A stretch of 64,000 nucleotides of DNA from Orbicella faveolata (taxonomy: Eukaryota > Cnidaria > Anthozoa > Scleractinia > Merulinidae): assembly GCF_002042975.1 (NCBI RefSeq), contig NW_018149971.1, positions 91,927 through 155,926 on the forward strand, read 5' to 3'. The notes beneath the pieces were generated by a model. That model saw only the letters and a program-made list of their open reading frames with translations, had not been told where the DNA came from and searched no databases. Positions 1-12,900 of this stretch are shown in pieces. A program made the translations under genes and the position numbers. The first letter of the stretch is position 1; the number at the start of each line of letters is the position of its first letter.

Positions 1-832
1 ACAAACTGTGAAAGTGTGCGTTAATGTGTTGCTTTAGAATTGGTACCTCTTAGAGAAGAAGAGCTTAAGGTGGGGAAAGGAAGGCAGGAAAGGAGGGACG
101 GAGGCACTGATGGTGGAAGTTAGAGAGAGCACGAAAAGACGAAGAGAGTTACACTAATTCATCTTCAAAGGCAAGTAAATTGCGTAATTTATTACAAACA
201 TGAGCGCAGTTTTCAACACTGTTTACTGAAATAAATAAAGTAAAAATATTCTTGAAATAAATCAAAATGGACATTATAACTTAAATTGTTGTCCAAGACT
301 TATAAAGTTAAAAATATTGTTTTAGAATTTTTGAATATTTTTACGTAAAAGCGAATTATTAAGGAGATGAGCTTCTCACTATATTTCTACCTGTTATAGT
401 ACGACAAGAATTTTTAAAAAACTGTAATTTCTCTTTTTTTCATTTCGTCGTTCTCGTAGCATTCAGACAATATTTCTCCAACTACACAAACTAGATTCAT
501 TAATATAAATAAGGACGCTTATTCGATTGAATTCAAACACCGCAAATCAACGAAACTGGAGGGTGAAGAAGTCTCTACTACAATTTTCACAGACAATGTA
601 CAGATAACCACACCTGTAAGCCTTATACAGGAAGTGATTCAACGTAGTTCCCAGGTCCTCTCATCTTCCCGCCCTACCGGAAGAGCGGAAAGATGAGAGA
701 ACCTGGGAACGAGGTTGGATGTGATTCTAATCTAGATGCTAAATATACACAGCTTTAATCCAGATGAACGACCTAAATTTCTGGTCATGTAGTGAGGGAA
801 AAATAAAAGACACCAGGTCTCTTGTTTGAAGA
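1..832. other. 3' flank of the HELZ2-like gene
   Basis: A+T-rich sequence downstream of the HELZ2-like stop. I see no coding exon. It holds one palindromic element (640-717) and, on the minus strand, a possible ATTAAA at 759-754 and an AATAAA at 193-188 that could serve as poly(A) signals. A neighbouring gene to the left could begin beyond the window. Confidence 0.5.
640..717. mobile_element. Palindromic MITE, 'CGTTCCCAGG..CCTGGGAACG' family, copy 1
   Basis: Arms reading AACGTAGTTCCCAGGT... and ...ACCTGGGAACGAGGTTG fold into a near-perfect hairpin. A direct repeat GTGATTC lies on each side (634-640 and 721-727), as expected of a target-site duplication. The same family occurs at 5629-5711, 6045-6125 and in a short form near 52,170. 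Confidence 0.75.
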
Positions 833-3800
833 TTACCTTCTCACTGTAAAAGAAGGTTGTATAGATGACAACCAGGATGTTTCGTCCACCAAACACTCTA
901 ATCTCTGACAATGGGTTATCAAACTGCTCCACATGCTATGCACTGCGAGCAAATGGCGATTACCTGGCAACACAAAAACAAGTTAGAAAGCACGAACTGC
1001 TAAGGGACTGGGAAAATGTGTTTGTTGCAGTCTGGGTTCGTAATAGACAAAACCCCATAATATAAAATAGTGCGTTTTCATTCACGTGGCCAGCACACAT
1101 GCAAATTTATTGGAACAAAAGGAAGTGTTTACGTAAGAAAAGAGTTCAACTCCCACAGGATTGGTTTGGTACACCCACATGGCCGCCATTTCACTGTTTT
1201 GGAACACCAATATGGCTGCCGTGACGTCATGTGGAAACGCTCCATTGTGGTAATGACTAGACAACAGAGCCAGCAATGTAGCTTGGGAAATGAGAAACGC
1301 GATGCCTGTTGTGCGTCCTACGACCGCGGTGCATTATTTTAACACATTTCAAAGAAGGAAGACAGGAGTGACGAAAGTCAAAAGACAAATCAAAAACTGA
1401 AGGACAAATACCATGAACAGAATTCCTCACTGGAAACTCACAAACTCAAGCTAATTCTGGATTGCGTTGCCACCACCCCTGCTCATACTGGACCTAAGTA
1501 GTGTAGAGTGCGCATGGCGTAATGAAAGTTTCCGAGCCCGCCGTTCGCAAAACTATAGCAAGAACTCACCGATTATCACAAGCCCGTGCTTTGCACGAGT
1601 TAGAGCCACATTCATTTGACGTTCGTCTATTAAAAAACCAAGATGGCTCGTTAACCACTGTTGGTTTTCTGCACTGCCTGTGAGCTGCTCCACTGGCAAA
1701 CTACGAACCGTGGACAACACTACGAAGTCTCTCTCAGCACCTAGAAATTAAGTGCCAACAAGCTGTTACTTCATGTATACGAATTTTGTTGTCAAACTAC
1801 CCTTGCCCCTTCCGCCTCCCCGTAAGTCATCCTTGCTTCTTTCTAGTTTAGTAACCTATTTCTCTAATATTTTTCTGTCTTAGTTAACGTATTAACCTTC
1901 GCTTTCTGTCTCATTGAAGGTAATTTTACAAGTAAATCTAGTACTCTTTTTGTGGGCTCGTAAGAAAAAGATTTGAGTACCGTAGCAACATTAGCTATCG
2001 CTAAGGCTCCTAAAGGGACTTTCTCTTTTCAAGAACTTTTGAATCTGAAGGAGCGGGACGGGAGAACTGCCACAGAGTAGTGGGTTTATTTAAAATCGTA
2101 AATCAGCAAGCACACATTTAATAGATTAAGAGACTGTGTAATGTTAATTTCTGTCGCAAAAAGGTAAGAATGAAAATTATTTTTGGCGGATAACTTTACG
2201 ACTATATAATAATATACCTAAAGGCAATTATTTTCTGTTCATAAATTGTCTTGGCATAACATCATGGAAAGGCGGTGTTAACTTGGTACAAAGCTGGACG
2301 GAAGCGAGTTCCTTGTGTGACTTTCATTAAACTACGACAGATTTCGAGCTAACTATGAGTTCTACGCGTTCAAACCACTGGAGCCTAAAACATATTGACA
2401 TAAGAAGGACGTTGGGTCGTTATGTTTGCAGTGTGAACATCCTGACATAATGACATAAAGAAAAAAACTGATCTTTTCGTCATGTCTTTATGTCGATGTT
2501 CACGTTACCGACAAAAGCGATTACGTCATCATGTTGTTTTGTCGCGAGTGTGAACCAGGCCTAACCGGCCAACAGGGAGGGTGAAAGGGGGATTCTTTCA
2601 GAGGCGAGGCATAAAAGCCGGGCCGTGCAGGGGGCGGGGGGATTAATAAAATTTTTACGATCGCTGAAAACATAAAAATTACCTTGGCCAGCAAAGACGG
2701 AGAGAACTTCTGAATTACACGAGTTTAACGAGGTCTGAAGCGCTCGGGATATTTTAGCTCTTTGGGCAGAGTACGGAGTAAGTACAGATATCTGTGAGGA
2801 ATTTATCCCATGGGACATCAGGTACCTTACAACTCGTAACTACACAAGAAAATCAGAAAAAAAGACAACATTAACACAATAACTCAGGCTCCTAAGAATA
2901 AATACCTCAAACAGGGCTGTCAAGACGTTTTCAATAGCATCCCACATTTGAAAGTAAGCGGTAGACTACTTTTCGAGGGCAGAAGGTACTAGCCTTGTAG
3001 GGGAGTCTGCAGGCATGTTTCCCAGGCAATTCTGAAATTCAGACGCTTTGAAATGCTGTTTTCAGCGTTTTTCAGTCAGTATTAATTTGGGCCTAAAGGA
3101 ACAATCAAACCCATGACTTTTTTTTTGCCGTGTTTTAAAATTAACAACTTTTACTCCAAATCTCAACGGTCTCAATCAGAAAATCTTTCATATATGTAAT
3201 CTTCCTATGAATTTGGCGTTAGCATTTCATTCTGCTCTGCGGAAGACGAGAAGACCTTGGTAGTTTTCTCCTTTGCTTTTTTTTTCCTTCCATAACGCCC
3301 GGATAATGCCATTGCCTTGTTGATTACAGCTTCACATTCTTTTACTGGTGGCCCACTTATGGAAATATGTAGCTTCTACAGTTTTCCAGTGTCAGAGTTA
3401 GAAAAGTCCCGATTAGAGTGACATGAGTCACATGACCAAATTGGACAAACCGTATACAAACAACACTTACCACTGCCTCAACCTCTTGAGGGTTGTGCTT
3501 AGACTCCTCACGGCCCTCGGGTCCCGTGTAGTCCTGGGGACTTTCCTCAGTCCCCATGACATGACAAAAGACGACACGAACGTGTGACCCCCCGGGCCAG
3601 AATCCTGGCAGAAGTCCAACGGAAACGTGTTCTGGGCTGGTAAGGTGAGAAGCGTCCTTCAGCACACCTTGATAGAAATGTTGTGATGGAAACTCCCTGA
3701 TACTAGGATGCTAGTAAGAGAAAGAATTAGAAATACAGGTTATTGACCAAGCGTGAGGTCAAGATGACTGGATATTGGCCAAGTTCTTTTTTTTTTCCGT

Positions 3801-3850
3801 GTTTGTTGGCAGAGACAGAGTCGAAGTCCATAAACTCGCAAAAAAAAGAG

Positions 3851-3881
<31 letters not shown>

Positions 3882-6800
3882 AAGCTTCGTCAATAAAGGA
3901 TTTATTATATGGCTTTGAAAAAAAATTTTCCTTACTGGGCACAGCGGGTAGTCCCGAGCGGGCAAGATAGCGCCATCTTGCCCGCTCGGATAGCCAATCA
4001 CAGCGCTAGGATTTGGCTCATCTTATAGTAAAAGATATTAATAGGACCATCGATGAAATACGCTTTCACAACTCATTGTCGCAAGACGCCTAGCAAGCTC
4101 CCCTCTTCTCACTAATGAGGCCCTTCTCCCCTACCACCCCCTCCCTTTTCCTTCACAACCAAAGTCAATAAATAATAAACTTCAATGCCGGTGCATTTTT
4201 ACAGTACGATTTCATCATATCTATAATCAAGAAAAACCGTAATAAATCACGAATATAACTAATCAAAGTGCAGAACGAAAAAAGTAATAGTAGATTAACG
4301 ACCTTCCTGTGTTTACTAAATTATGCGACTACCTATCTCTATTACTGGTACACATGGGCTAGCTGCCTTTAAATTTGCGTACAGAATGCTTTCAGGACAG
4401 TAAACATATCACAGCATTATCAATATTTCTTGGTACTGGAGACACTTACCATACGATATTGTGTCTGCAACATGCATGAAGAGTAAGTCTTGCCTGCAGA
4501 AGGTTCGTGAAACAACACTTCAAACAAGGACTTGGAAAGACCAAGCTTACGGGGAGCAGAGCTCATGACCACGGCACCCAATTGCTTGTGGTCACCTAGC
4601 AACACGACTTGCTGAAGCCGCTGACCAGCTGTACTAAGGGCCACTAAGCTCTCTGCCTCCAAGCACATGCTGGCTTCGTCTATTATCACGTGACTGACAC
4701 GCGCATGGCGCTTGACACGTGAACTACCTGCCTCGATGCACGTGCACAGGATCACTTCAGATCCGCTCTCAGCAATTTCGTAACCTTCCGCTTCATCTAA
4801 TGCCCGGTGAAACTCTTGGACTTTAAGAGACAATTCCTTTCTGTTTTTCTCGTGATCTTTCACAGGACCGTTAGCAACAGTTCGCTTCCTCAACTGCATC
4901 ACTTCATTTTCGATTAATTTAACTCTGGCCGAGTGTGGATTGCTCTGATTGCGGATTCGAAAGTGCAGAGCGATCCCTTCACACGTCTTGTCCATGACAC
5001 TTTGTGCGGATGACAAGTTTGTTCTAAGAGACTGTTTGAAAGTTTGGTCCTCGATTGTTCTTCCATAAACACGAAGGACCTTCACTCCGGGCACGGTTTG
5101 CAGCATTCCTACAAAAAATACCACAAATTCAAGCATCCATAATTAAGTAGATTTGTTTTTATCAACTGGGTTGATAATGTGAATTGGCCACCGTAAAGAG
5201 ATTCGAAAGCTGACGTTTCGAGCGTTAGCCCTTCGTCGGAGGGAATCCAGTTGAGTTTAGATTCGCTCCGACGAAGGGCTAACGCTCGAAACGTCAGCTT
5301 TCGAATCTCTTTACGGTGGCCAATTCACATTATCAACCCAGTTGATAAAACCAAATTATCTTGTTATATTCCCCATCGACGCAGCACCACAGTCTCCAGT
5401 CTCTTTAGAAACTTACCTCCTCTATTCATAATTAAGTAGGGCGTCTATCTATGCGCTATTAATTTTCATTATTTTATTTCCAGTTATAATCATGTAAACA
5501 CATTACTTCTAGGAAAACAATGGCCAATCTCCTCTGCGAGAAGGGAATCATGGTAGTTGTATTCATCATCTTGGACTGGATATTTGTTTTGATGAATACA
5601 ACTACCATGATTCTCTGCAGGCGAATCTCAACCTCGTTCCCAGGGTCTCTCATCTTACCGCACCCTGGAGCGAGCGATGAGAGAGATGAGAGACCCTGGG
5701 AACTAGGTTGGGCGAATCTCAGAGACGGAATTGGCCACTCAAAATTTAAAGAACATTATTTTGTCGAGTTAGGGAGATCATTTTTTTGTTTTTAGTCAGC
5801 ACGAGGCTCTGGGGAATAAACACCACAAACTCAGTAGTTATTCCCCAGAGCCTCGTATCGAGGTCTATTGTTTTAGGCTGAATTTTAATATAGCGAAATT
5901 GATCTATTAAAAACCGCTCTATACGTTAACAAGTTCAAATTTTAATTTCCTATAAGGGAGTCTCCTCAGTCCCCTTTCTTCTGACAACAAACCGGAGAGA
6001 GAGGGCACTGGGATCGAAGCTGACTACAACCGACGTCTGCGTGAATCTCGTTCCCAGGGTCTCTCTTCTCCAGCCCCTGGGGCGAGAGAGGGCTATGAAG
6101 AAGAGAGAGCCAGGGAAGGAGGTTTCGTCAGTTCAGGAGACTACGCTTACTTGCAGCAACATCTACAGCATGGTTCGATGGCGCACAGAACAATACTTGT
6201 CCTCCATTGCCCCGTTTTCTGTTCACTGCTGCAAACTGGTAGGCGATCTCGACGCCAGTCCAGGTCTTCCCTGTACCTTGAAAAGCAAAACACAACCAAT
6301 TGTTTATCATTAACCGCTTCAAAACCCGAACTAATGGTGGGAAAACATAAAAAAGGATGTGTGGTGGCAAAACAAACAGCCCCCGGCCCCGGAGTAAACA
6401 GTTTAAACGTAAATAGTGAAGTAATTCAAAGTCTCAAACATTCATGGTAATGCCAGTCGTGTTAGTCGTTCACTTCCGCTGAGTTGTCTTTTAAATACCT
6501 GGTGGTCCTTGTATCAGCGTCAATGGTGAAGCCAAGGCATTCATAACTGCTTGTTCCTGTCCGGGGTTTAGAGTAAGAGTCGTCTTGATGTCCTCTTTTG
6601 ATTGCCCTATAAGCCGGGGATTCCGCGCAAGGTACTTGGGAATGTCCCTTCGCAGGAACACGCTCCTGATAAGTTCCGTGGCGGTGCCAAGGTTTTTCAC
6701 TGCACTTATCATACGGCGGAATGACAACCCTCGGGCGATAACCTCCATGCTACAAAGCCACGAAGTCTGATCCAGGTTATCAACGGAGAAACCGTCAGGG

Positions 6801-6975
6801 ACCTCCACCAGGTTGATTTGAATTAAGTCCCTCTCTTCAGTACTATCCACATTACTGACACAGCAGTGGAAGATACAAGGTGAAACATGACTTCTAAGAC
6901 ATATGAAGTCTCCACTAGACAGCTGTAGCCCACGGGCTATACACAAGGTTTTGGACAACGTGAACTGCCCAACAT
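833..6975 (-). CDS. HELZ2: HELZ2-like gene, second Upf1-like helicase and C terminus
   Basis: Exons 6975-6499, 6276-6151, 5108-4450, 3710-3471, 2839-2683, 1740-1570 and 963-833 encode the second helicase. Motifs are LNPGQEQAV, Walker A GPPGTGKT split across the 6499/6276 junction, CAPSNHAVDV, Walker B DEASMCLEAE, LLGDHKQL, QTQYRM|HPSIREFPS across 4450/3710, VLTPYSAQ, DFVVLSTVRS and MNVALTRAKHGLVIIG. The last exon reads GN-RHLLAVHSMW...CLVDETSW, the usual end of HELZ2 proteins, then TAA. Acceptors at 3710 (cttactag) and 2839 (tgtgtag) were chosen over nearer AGs because only they keep phase and complete the QYRMHP motif and the residues before YLMSHG. A possible weak poly(A) signal (ATTAAA on the minus strand) lies at 759-754. 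Confidence 0.9.
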
Positions 6976-9900
6976 CTGCGATGAAAGTAAACCAAATCAC
7001 CATTTAAACGATTTAAATGTTTGTTAATAGAACTGAAACGTCTAGGTGTATAATTGAGCAATCGTCAGATCTCCCATGGCACACATGATCGGAAAGATTT
7101 GAAACACCTTCCAAAAAGTCTTAGTGAGCAGTGTTTATCGACTGGCGAAATAAATATATAAAAAAAATTAAATTAACAGCAAGAATATCGCAGGTGGACA
7201 AACCGGAATTTTTTTTAGCCCCAAGAGTGTGCTGACAGAGGATTCCACGGTATTCCCTTTAACAAGTGCATTAAGATGAAACTAATACGTCCATAGAGTA
7301 AATACACTCTGTACCGTTGTCACTTGTTAAGTTCTTTTATCACCTTTCACCAGGCATTTCTGAGAATTTTCTAATGGGTTCGATATTATTTGACTAGTCA
7401 AAATCTGAGTGTGTGTTCATGCCCGCGTGTGTGCGTGTTCATGCACGCGTGTGTACGTCAGTGGGAGACGCCCTTTCCACGCGTACAACCTTGACTTGCT
7501 ATTGTGTAAGTTGATTGACGTGACATATATTATTGTTTTTCCTACGTCTCCCACCCACGCACACACGCGTGCACATACACGTGCGCACGTAGGCGCACAC
7601 GCGGGCACGGACACACACTCAGATTAGTCAGTGTGAGAAACTTACTGTCATTCCACTGCACCGACACATTTTGAAGAATGACTTGCACCGTGGAGTCTGA
7701 ATTAACACTAGAAGTGGCAGCCTCGCACAGCAACAGTGGCAGCATAACTGCTTGATACTCTCGCACATCACTGTAGACTGCTTTTGTGGATGACATCTGT
7801 GAAACTCCAAATGACTTGGTGGGATGACGCCGATGCCTCAGGCAACACATAATGGAATCAGTAAATTTAACAGCCAGGATAGTCGGCCTGAGCAATCCAC
7901 GATGCATTTCAGCGCCCAAGTAAACGGAGATTGCGTCACCTCTGCGGTAGAACTTCGTGTGGGCGTTCAAATCATCATGCAGTGCAAGTGAACTCATGGC
8001 AATGGATTCTTCAGGTGAGTTGTTGCCACTGGTATTCAAATGCGTGTTTTCAAACGCAACCACAGCTTTCGTGTCGATCATTTGACGCCGTTGGTTCATC
8101 TGATGGAGGTCTTCAGCACGGAATTCTTGCAGGAATTCAAGCCAAAGTTCCTTAGGTATCTTGAGAAACTGTCGAGCAACCCCGGAAGAAGCTTCAAGTT
8201 CAGCAGAAGAGAATACGTCATAGAGGGCGTCACCTTCTTGGCTGGACTCTTTTCTGAGACTTTGGCCTGTTACGTTAATCTCCAGAATGTTCCAGCTCAA
8301 TACCAATTCCTCTTCCTCTTCCAGCCACTCCCTGGATGACGGTTTGCAATCATGTATCCTAACATTCCTGTTAAAAGAAGAAACGTGATCCACTTCGTCC
8401 CCTCCTAACAGCAGGTAGTCTGGCGTGAGGCAATCGACCTTGGCTACTCTCCACTTGGAGTCTCTTCTTAGCACATCTGCCCTGGACACGGCTGCAAGTT
8501 GGTTCTCAAAACAATCTACACGTGTAGTCATCATTTGGCACTGCTCACATATGCTCTGCACTTGGTCTTCCGTGTAGGGCATCTCTGCGTCCTCGAGAAC
8601 AGCCAATAAGATGCGATGAACAACAATGTCCATGTAACGACGTATGGGGGACGTGAAATGCGCGTATGAAGCTACATTGAGAGAAAAATGGCGCTGCAGG
8701 TCCGAAGAGAGAGTGGAGGAAACAACATAGCCACTTCGTTCTTGGACAGAGGCCAAACGACTCAGCACTTTACCAACACCGGACTGGCTGTCATGACGAA
8801 GAATGGAGAGAGTCACTTGTCCAAGGTCTTTTTCATCTAAGGCCGCCGATATTGTTTCCCATGTCTTTAAGTTAATGTTAACACACTCGTCGCTGCACTG
8901 CTGAGGTTCGTCACTCGGAGGTTTTCGTAAAGACTGCAGAGTGAAAAACTGACTTGGTTCCATACCTTGCTTAACACATGAGTCGTGAATATCACGCAAA
9001 AGGTGGGTCTTCGGAGGAAGTTGTCGGCGTAGTGGTACCAGCGTCTTGGCGAGAGGGTTCTGAAGCAGTCGTTCGGCAATTGTACGGTTACTCTGAAACA
9101 TAAATTCTTCCACCATCTTTTCAGAGGACAGCACACCACATTTGGTGACATCAGGCTCGAATGAGACATAGCCTTGACGAACTCTTCGCGTCCACATTTT
9201 GAAGGAAAGTTGACCCAAGATTCCGATACCCTTCTGCACACTCTCTGGGACACCGTCGGCCTTTTTCCCAACAAGAATATCCTGACACTGATCAAAGGTT
9301 AACTTGCAGCAAGACTTCACAACGCTGCGACAAATTTCAGGCCGTTCCACCTCTATTCCGTCTTCATTTAAATGAAACATAATTGAAATGGCCAGTCTTT
9401 CTTCATCAGGAAGCAAACTGCATAGCTCTGTGCTAACATAGGAAGGCAGCATTGGATTGTGGTAGGCCACTTCGGTGCTTCCATACACAGAGGTTCCATG
9501 CGAGAGGGCAGCCTTGTCTAAATTGGAATTCTTGGCTACGAAGAAACTGGCATCTGTAATGTGAACACCCACTTTATACGTTCCATCAGTTTCCCAGCAA
9601 ACACTCAGTGCATCGTCAACTTCAACACATGATGCGGGGTCTATGCTGAACACATCATCAAAATGCATCCGTTTGGAATGCTCTGCCTCAGGAATCTTCC
9701 ATCCTGGAGGAAAATCCTTCTTAGCTTCATTCTGGATTTTCTTTGAATGGCTTCTATGAATGCCATGTTCTGCAAGAAGGATCGGGATGGACAAACGTGG
9801 ATCTCCTCCTTCTGTGAAATAGTGCACAACAAAGCCAAGAGGGTACCTGTAGCTTGCTCCCCACTTCATGAGCTGCACAAGAAATAACTTTCCTTCCGTT

Positions 9901-12900
9901 TCCGCAACAAAACTTGTAAAATTTATTCTGCCATCCCTCATGGCGAAAACAGCAACGCCAGTCTGGCCTTGATGATCTCTGCTTTGTAGGATGACAAACT
10001 TGGAGTTGCTCCTGTTGATGGGCGTCATCATGTTCTTATCTTGGTTGTCCAGCCTGCAAACTACCTTTCGAGAATGCATTTCTTTCAGAATTGCCATGAC
10101 TTTTCCTTGAGGATCCGCTGAACCCTGATGCTTGTGGTTGACGACTTCCACTGCAACTATGTCTCCATTGAATGCTCGGTTAATGTCAATGCGGCTATTG
10201 ATGCGGATGTCGGGGCAGTCTGGGTCACAAACCTTGGCTACTGCCGTATTGCCATCGCTGAAGTTGTCAATCTGTAAACAACAAGCAACAAGTTCGCCTT
10301 TGGCCAGTTTGGATTGAGTCTCCTCCTTTCCTAGATGTTCCTCATTGATGGAGTAGCTCTCAATATAGACGGTGCTCTCACTGGGCTGCAGGATCCACCC
10401 CTGTAAAGGTGAAGTGTCCTGGCCTTCACTGGTACAAGTCGAGGCAGTTTCACTGGAAAGCGGCGAAGAGGTGTCCCTCGTTACCGTCTCCGAAGAAATA
10501 AGGCTTTCCTCAGCATTGTGGTCGCTTCTGGATGTTAGCGTTTCAAAAGCTTTAATATAATCTTGGACAATGGGGTCCTTCTGCTGGGCACTGAACCACT
10601 CTTCTGTATCCGAATCTTCAAAGTCATCCTCTCCGTAGATCTTGTTCGAGTCAGATGGGTTTGGTCTCTCAGAATCATCACCTCTTGCACCACCAACGTG
10701 GGCACTTTCAGATTGCTCACTGCTCGCGAGGCTGCTAAGAGAACTAAGCAGTTTGGAACGATCCTCAACGAGATTAGCTTCTTTCTCAGCAAGGCTGATC
10801 TGCCTTTGAATGTTTTCTCGAAGAGCGTGGTGAGCTGGTGAATGAAATGATGCTTTTAACTTGTTTAAATGATCTTTTTCTTTTGTGATCATTTCCTTTC
10901 GGCTGGTCAAGTTAGAATCAAGAGACAACACCAGCGCCCTCAGTGATTCATCTGGTGAAGAAGGGTCTGGCAGAGGTTTGGTCTGACGACTTTCTTCTTG
11001 CTCTCTACTGGGCATTTGCATCACTCTGAGGTTTTCATAGCTCAAGTTGGGATGGACAACAGTTCTTGCAGTCTGCTGAGTTGATGTCATGTGTTCTGGC
11101 ACCTTTTGTTGTGCAAATACCCCGACTTGAGAGTTATTGGGCACAAGGTGTTGACCTCTGGGCCAGGGAGCCAATGGATGTGGCAAGCCCCCTTGTTGTG
11201 GCAGATGAAGCTGTGGTATAAAACCATTCAATGGATGCTGCTGAAAAGGATTTGGAATTATCGGAACAGAATGCAAGGGGAATGGAACAGCTTGCGCAGG
11301 GATTCCAAAAGGACCAGGATTTCCAGGAAAAATTGGCCGTCCTGCGAAGAGACCAGCATTCTCATGGATTGGACCAATTGGCAAGAAAGGAAGGTTTGAA
11401 GTAGGGGCTGGGATAGCTTGTCTTGGGAAAAGAGAACCTAGTACTTCTGGTGCTACATTGACAAGATTGTTGCAGGGTGAACCACTACCTCTGTGTACAT
11501 TTAACGCACTTGGAATTTGCTTAGACTGTGATGTGTTGTTTTCTCTGTCATTCTTTGCATCCTTGGTCATTCTTGTCACAGTGTCAAATGGCAGGCGGTA
11601 GTGAAAGGTTCCATTGCTGTTACACTTGCTGAGGATCGTCTTCCAACACACTCGGCATTCTCCTACAGAGCAAAGAGCCACAGGATCCCCAATCACAACA
11701 AGGCGGTAGCGAGCCCTCGTGATGGCTGTGTTTAGCAACTTACAATCAGACAGGAAGCCCAGGTTCTTTCTGCTTGTTACATTCCCTTTTGTACCACTTA
11801 AGGTTCGCACAGTGCTGATAAATAGTACGTCAAACTCTAACCCTGCAAAACCAAATAAGGTGTAAATTTGTTAAATAACTTTTCAACTCCAGTGCCCAAA
11901 ACCACTTGGCGATGCCGCCTCCTTAATCACCATCGACTGATGACCAAATTTTTACTTGACTCTGAAGGTAACTCACACTCAGGTTGTTGAAACACCGGTC
12001 AGCAAGAGCAAGCCTTTCAAACATTACCCTCAGGTGGATGGTCACACTGGAAGAATCACAGCGACTTCTCAATTATGCTTTCCCCCAGGGGTGCTTGTCA
12101 GAAATGTTATAGAGACATCTTAATTTTAGGAGCAAGTCTCAAATTCATTTTTATCCAGAGGCAGTACAAGTTGTTAGTATTACCCTGGGACTCCTGGTCA
12201 GGGTGTAGCACATTATTTTTACAGCAAATATGATTATGAAATTACCTTGCACATTATTCACACCTTCCACCTGAACACCTCCTAAAAACTTGGCCCGAAG
12301 AAGTCTCCTGATTTCTCTCACCTAGCAAAACGACAATAAATATTTGAAAAATACTATGAAGAAATCGGTCCAAGTTTCCCTTCAACTTTGGTGTTTTCAT
12401 TATTTAGCTCAACATACAAGAATGACAACTGTTTTGATTTTGTTTTTGTTTTTGTTTTTTTTTGCACATTGCTTTGTCTTTCTACACAGATCGTACTTCG
12501 GTAAATCAAGAGTAAGAACATACCAGGAATAACAGTTACTGAGTTGTCTGCAATGGACTAGCATTGCATCCAAGAGAGCAGCAATACAAAGGAATTTAAG
12601 ATAGATTCAAAGTCTATGGATTATAACTATACACAATTCAGTAACTGCAGCATGTTCTCACTTTTGGTCCTCAGAAGTTGTTCATTTCTTGAGCCTTGCC
12701 GTTGTCTCTCTGCGACAGTACGTAATCCATCGTAGGAAAAAAGATGGCGGCTGTACATCTTACCACAATGCCTTGCAAACCTAACACAGCCTATAAGGCA
12801 CTAAGAAAGCCAAATGTTTATAATATTTGTCCCTGTACAAAGGACATTGCGTAGCCTGGGTTTGAAGATTTTACAACGTTTCTGTACGTTTTTATAATCG

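Noticed and set aside
3357-3470. Extending the HELZ2-like exon past 3471 along the open frame
   Set aside because: The GTG|GTAAGT donor at 3471 joins in phase to 2839 and restores the expected sequence before YLMSHG, so the read-through is intron.
7409-7627. Cys/His-rich 65-72 residue ORFs on both strands
   Set aside because: They are translations of the GT/CA-rich palindrome, not zinc-binding proteins.
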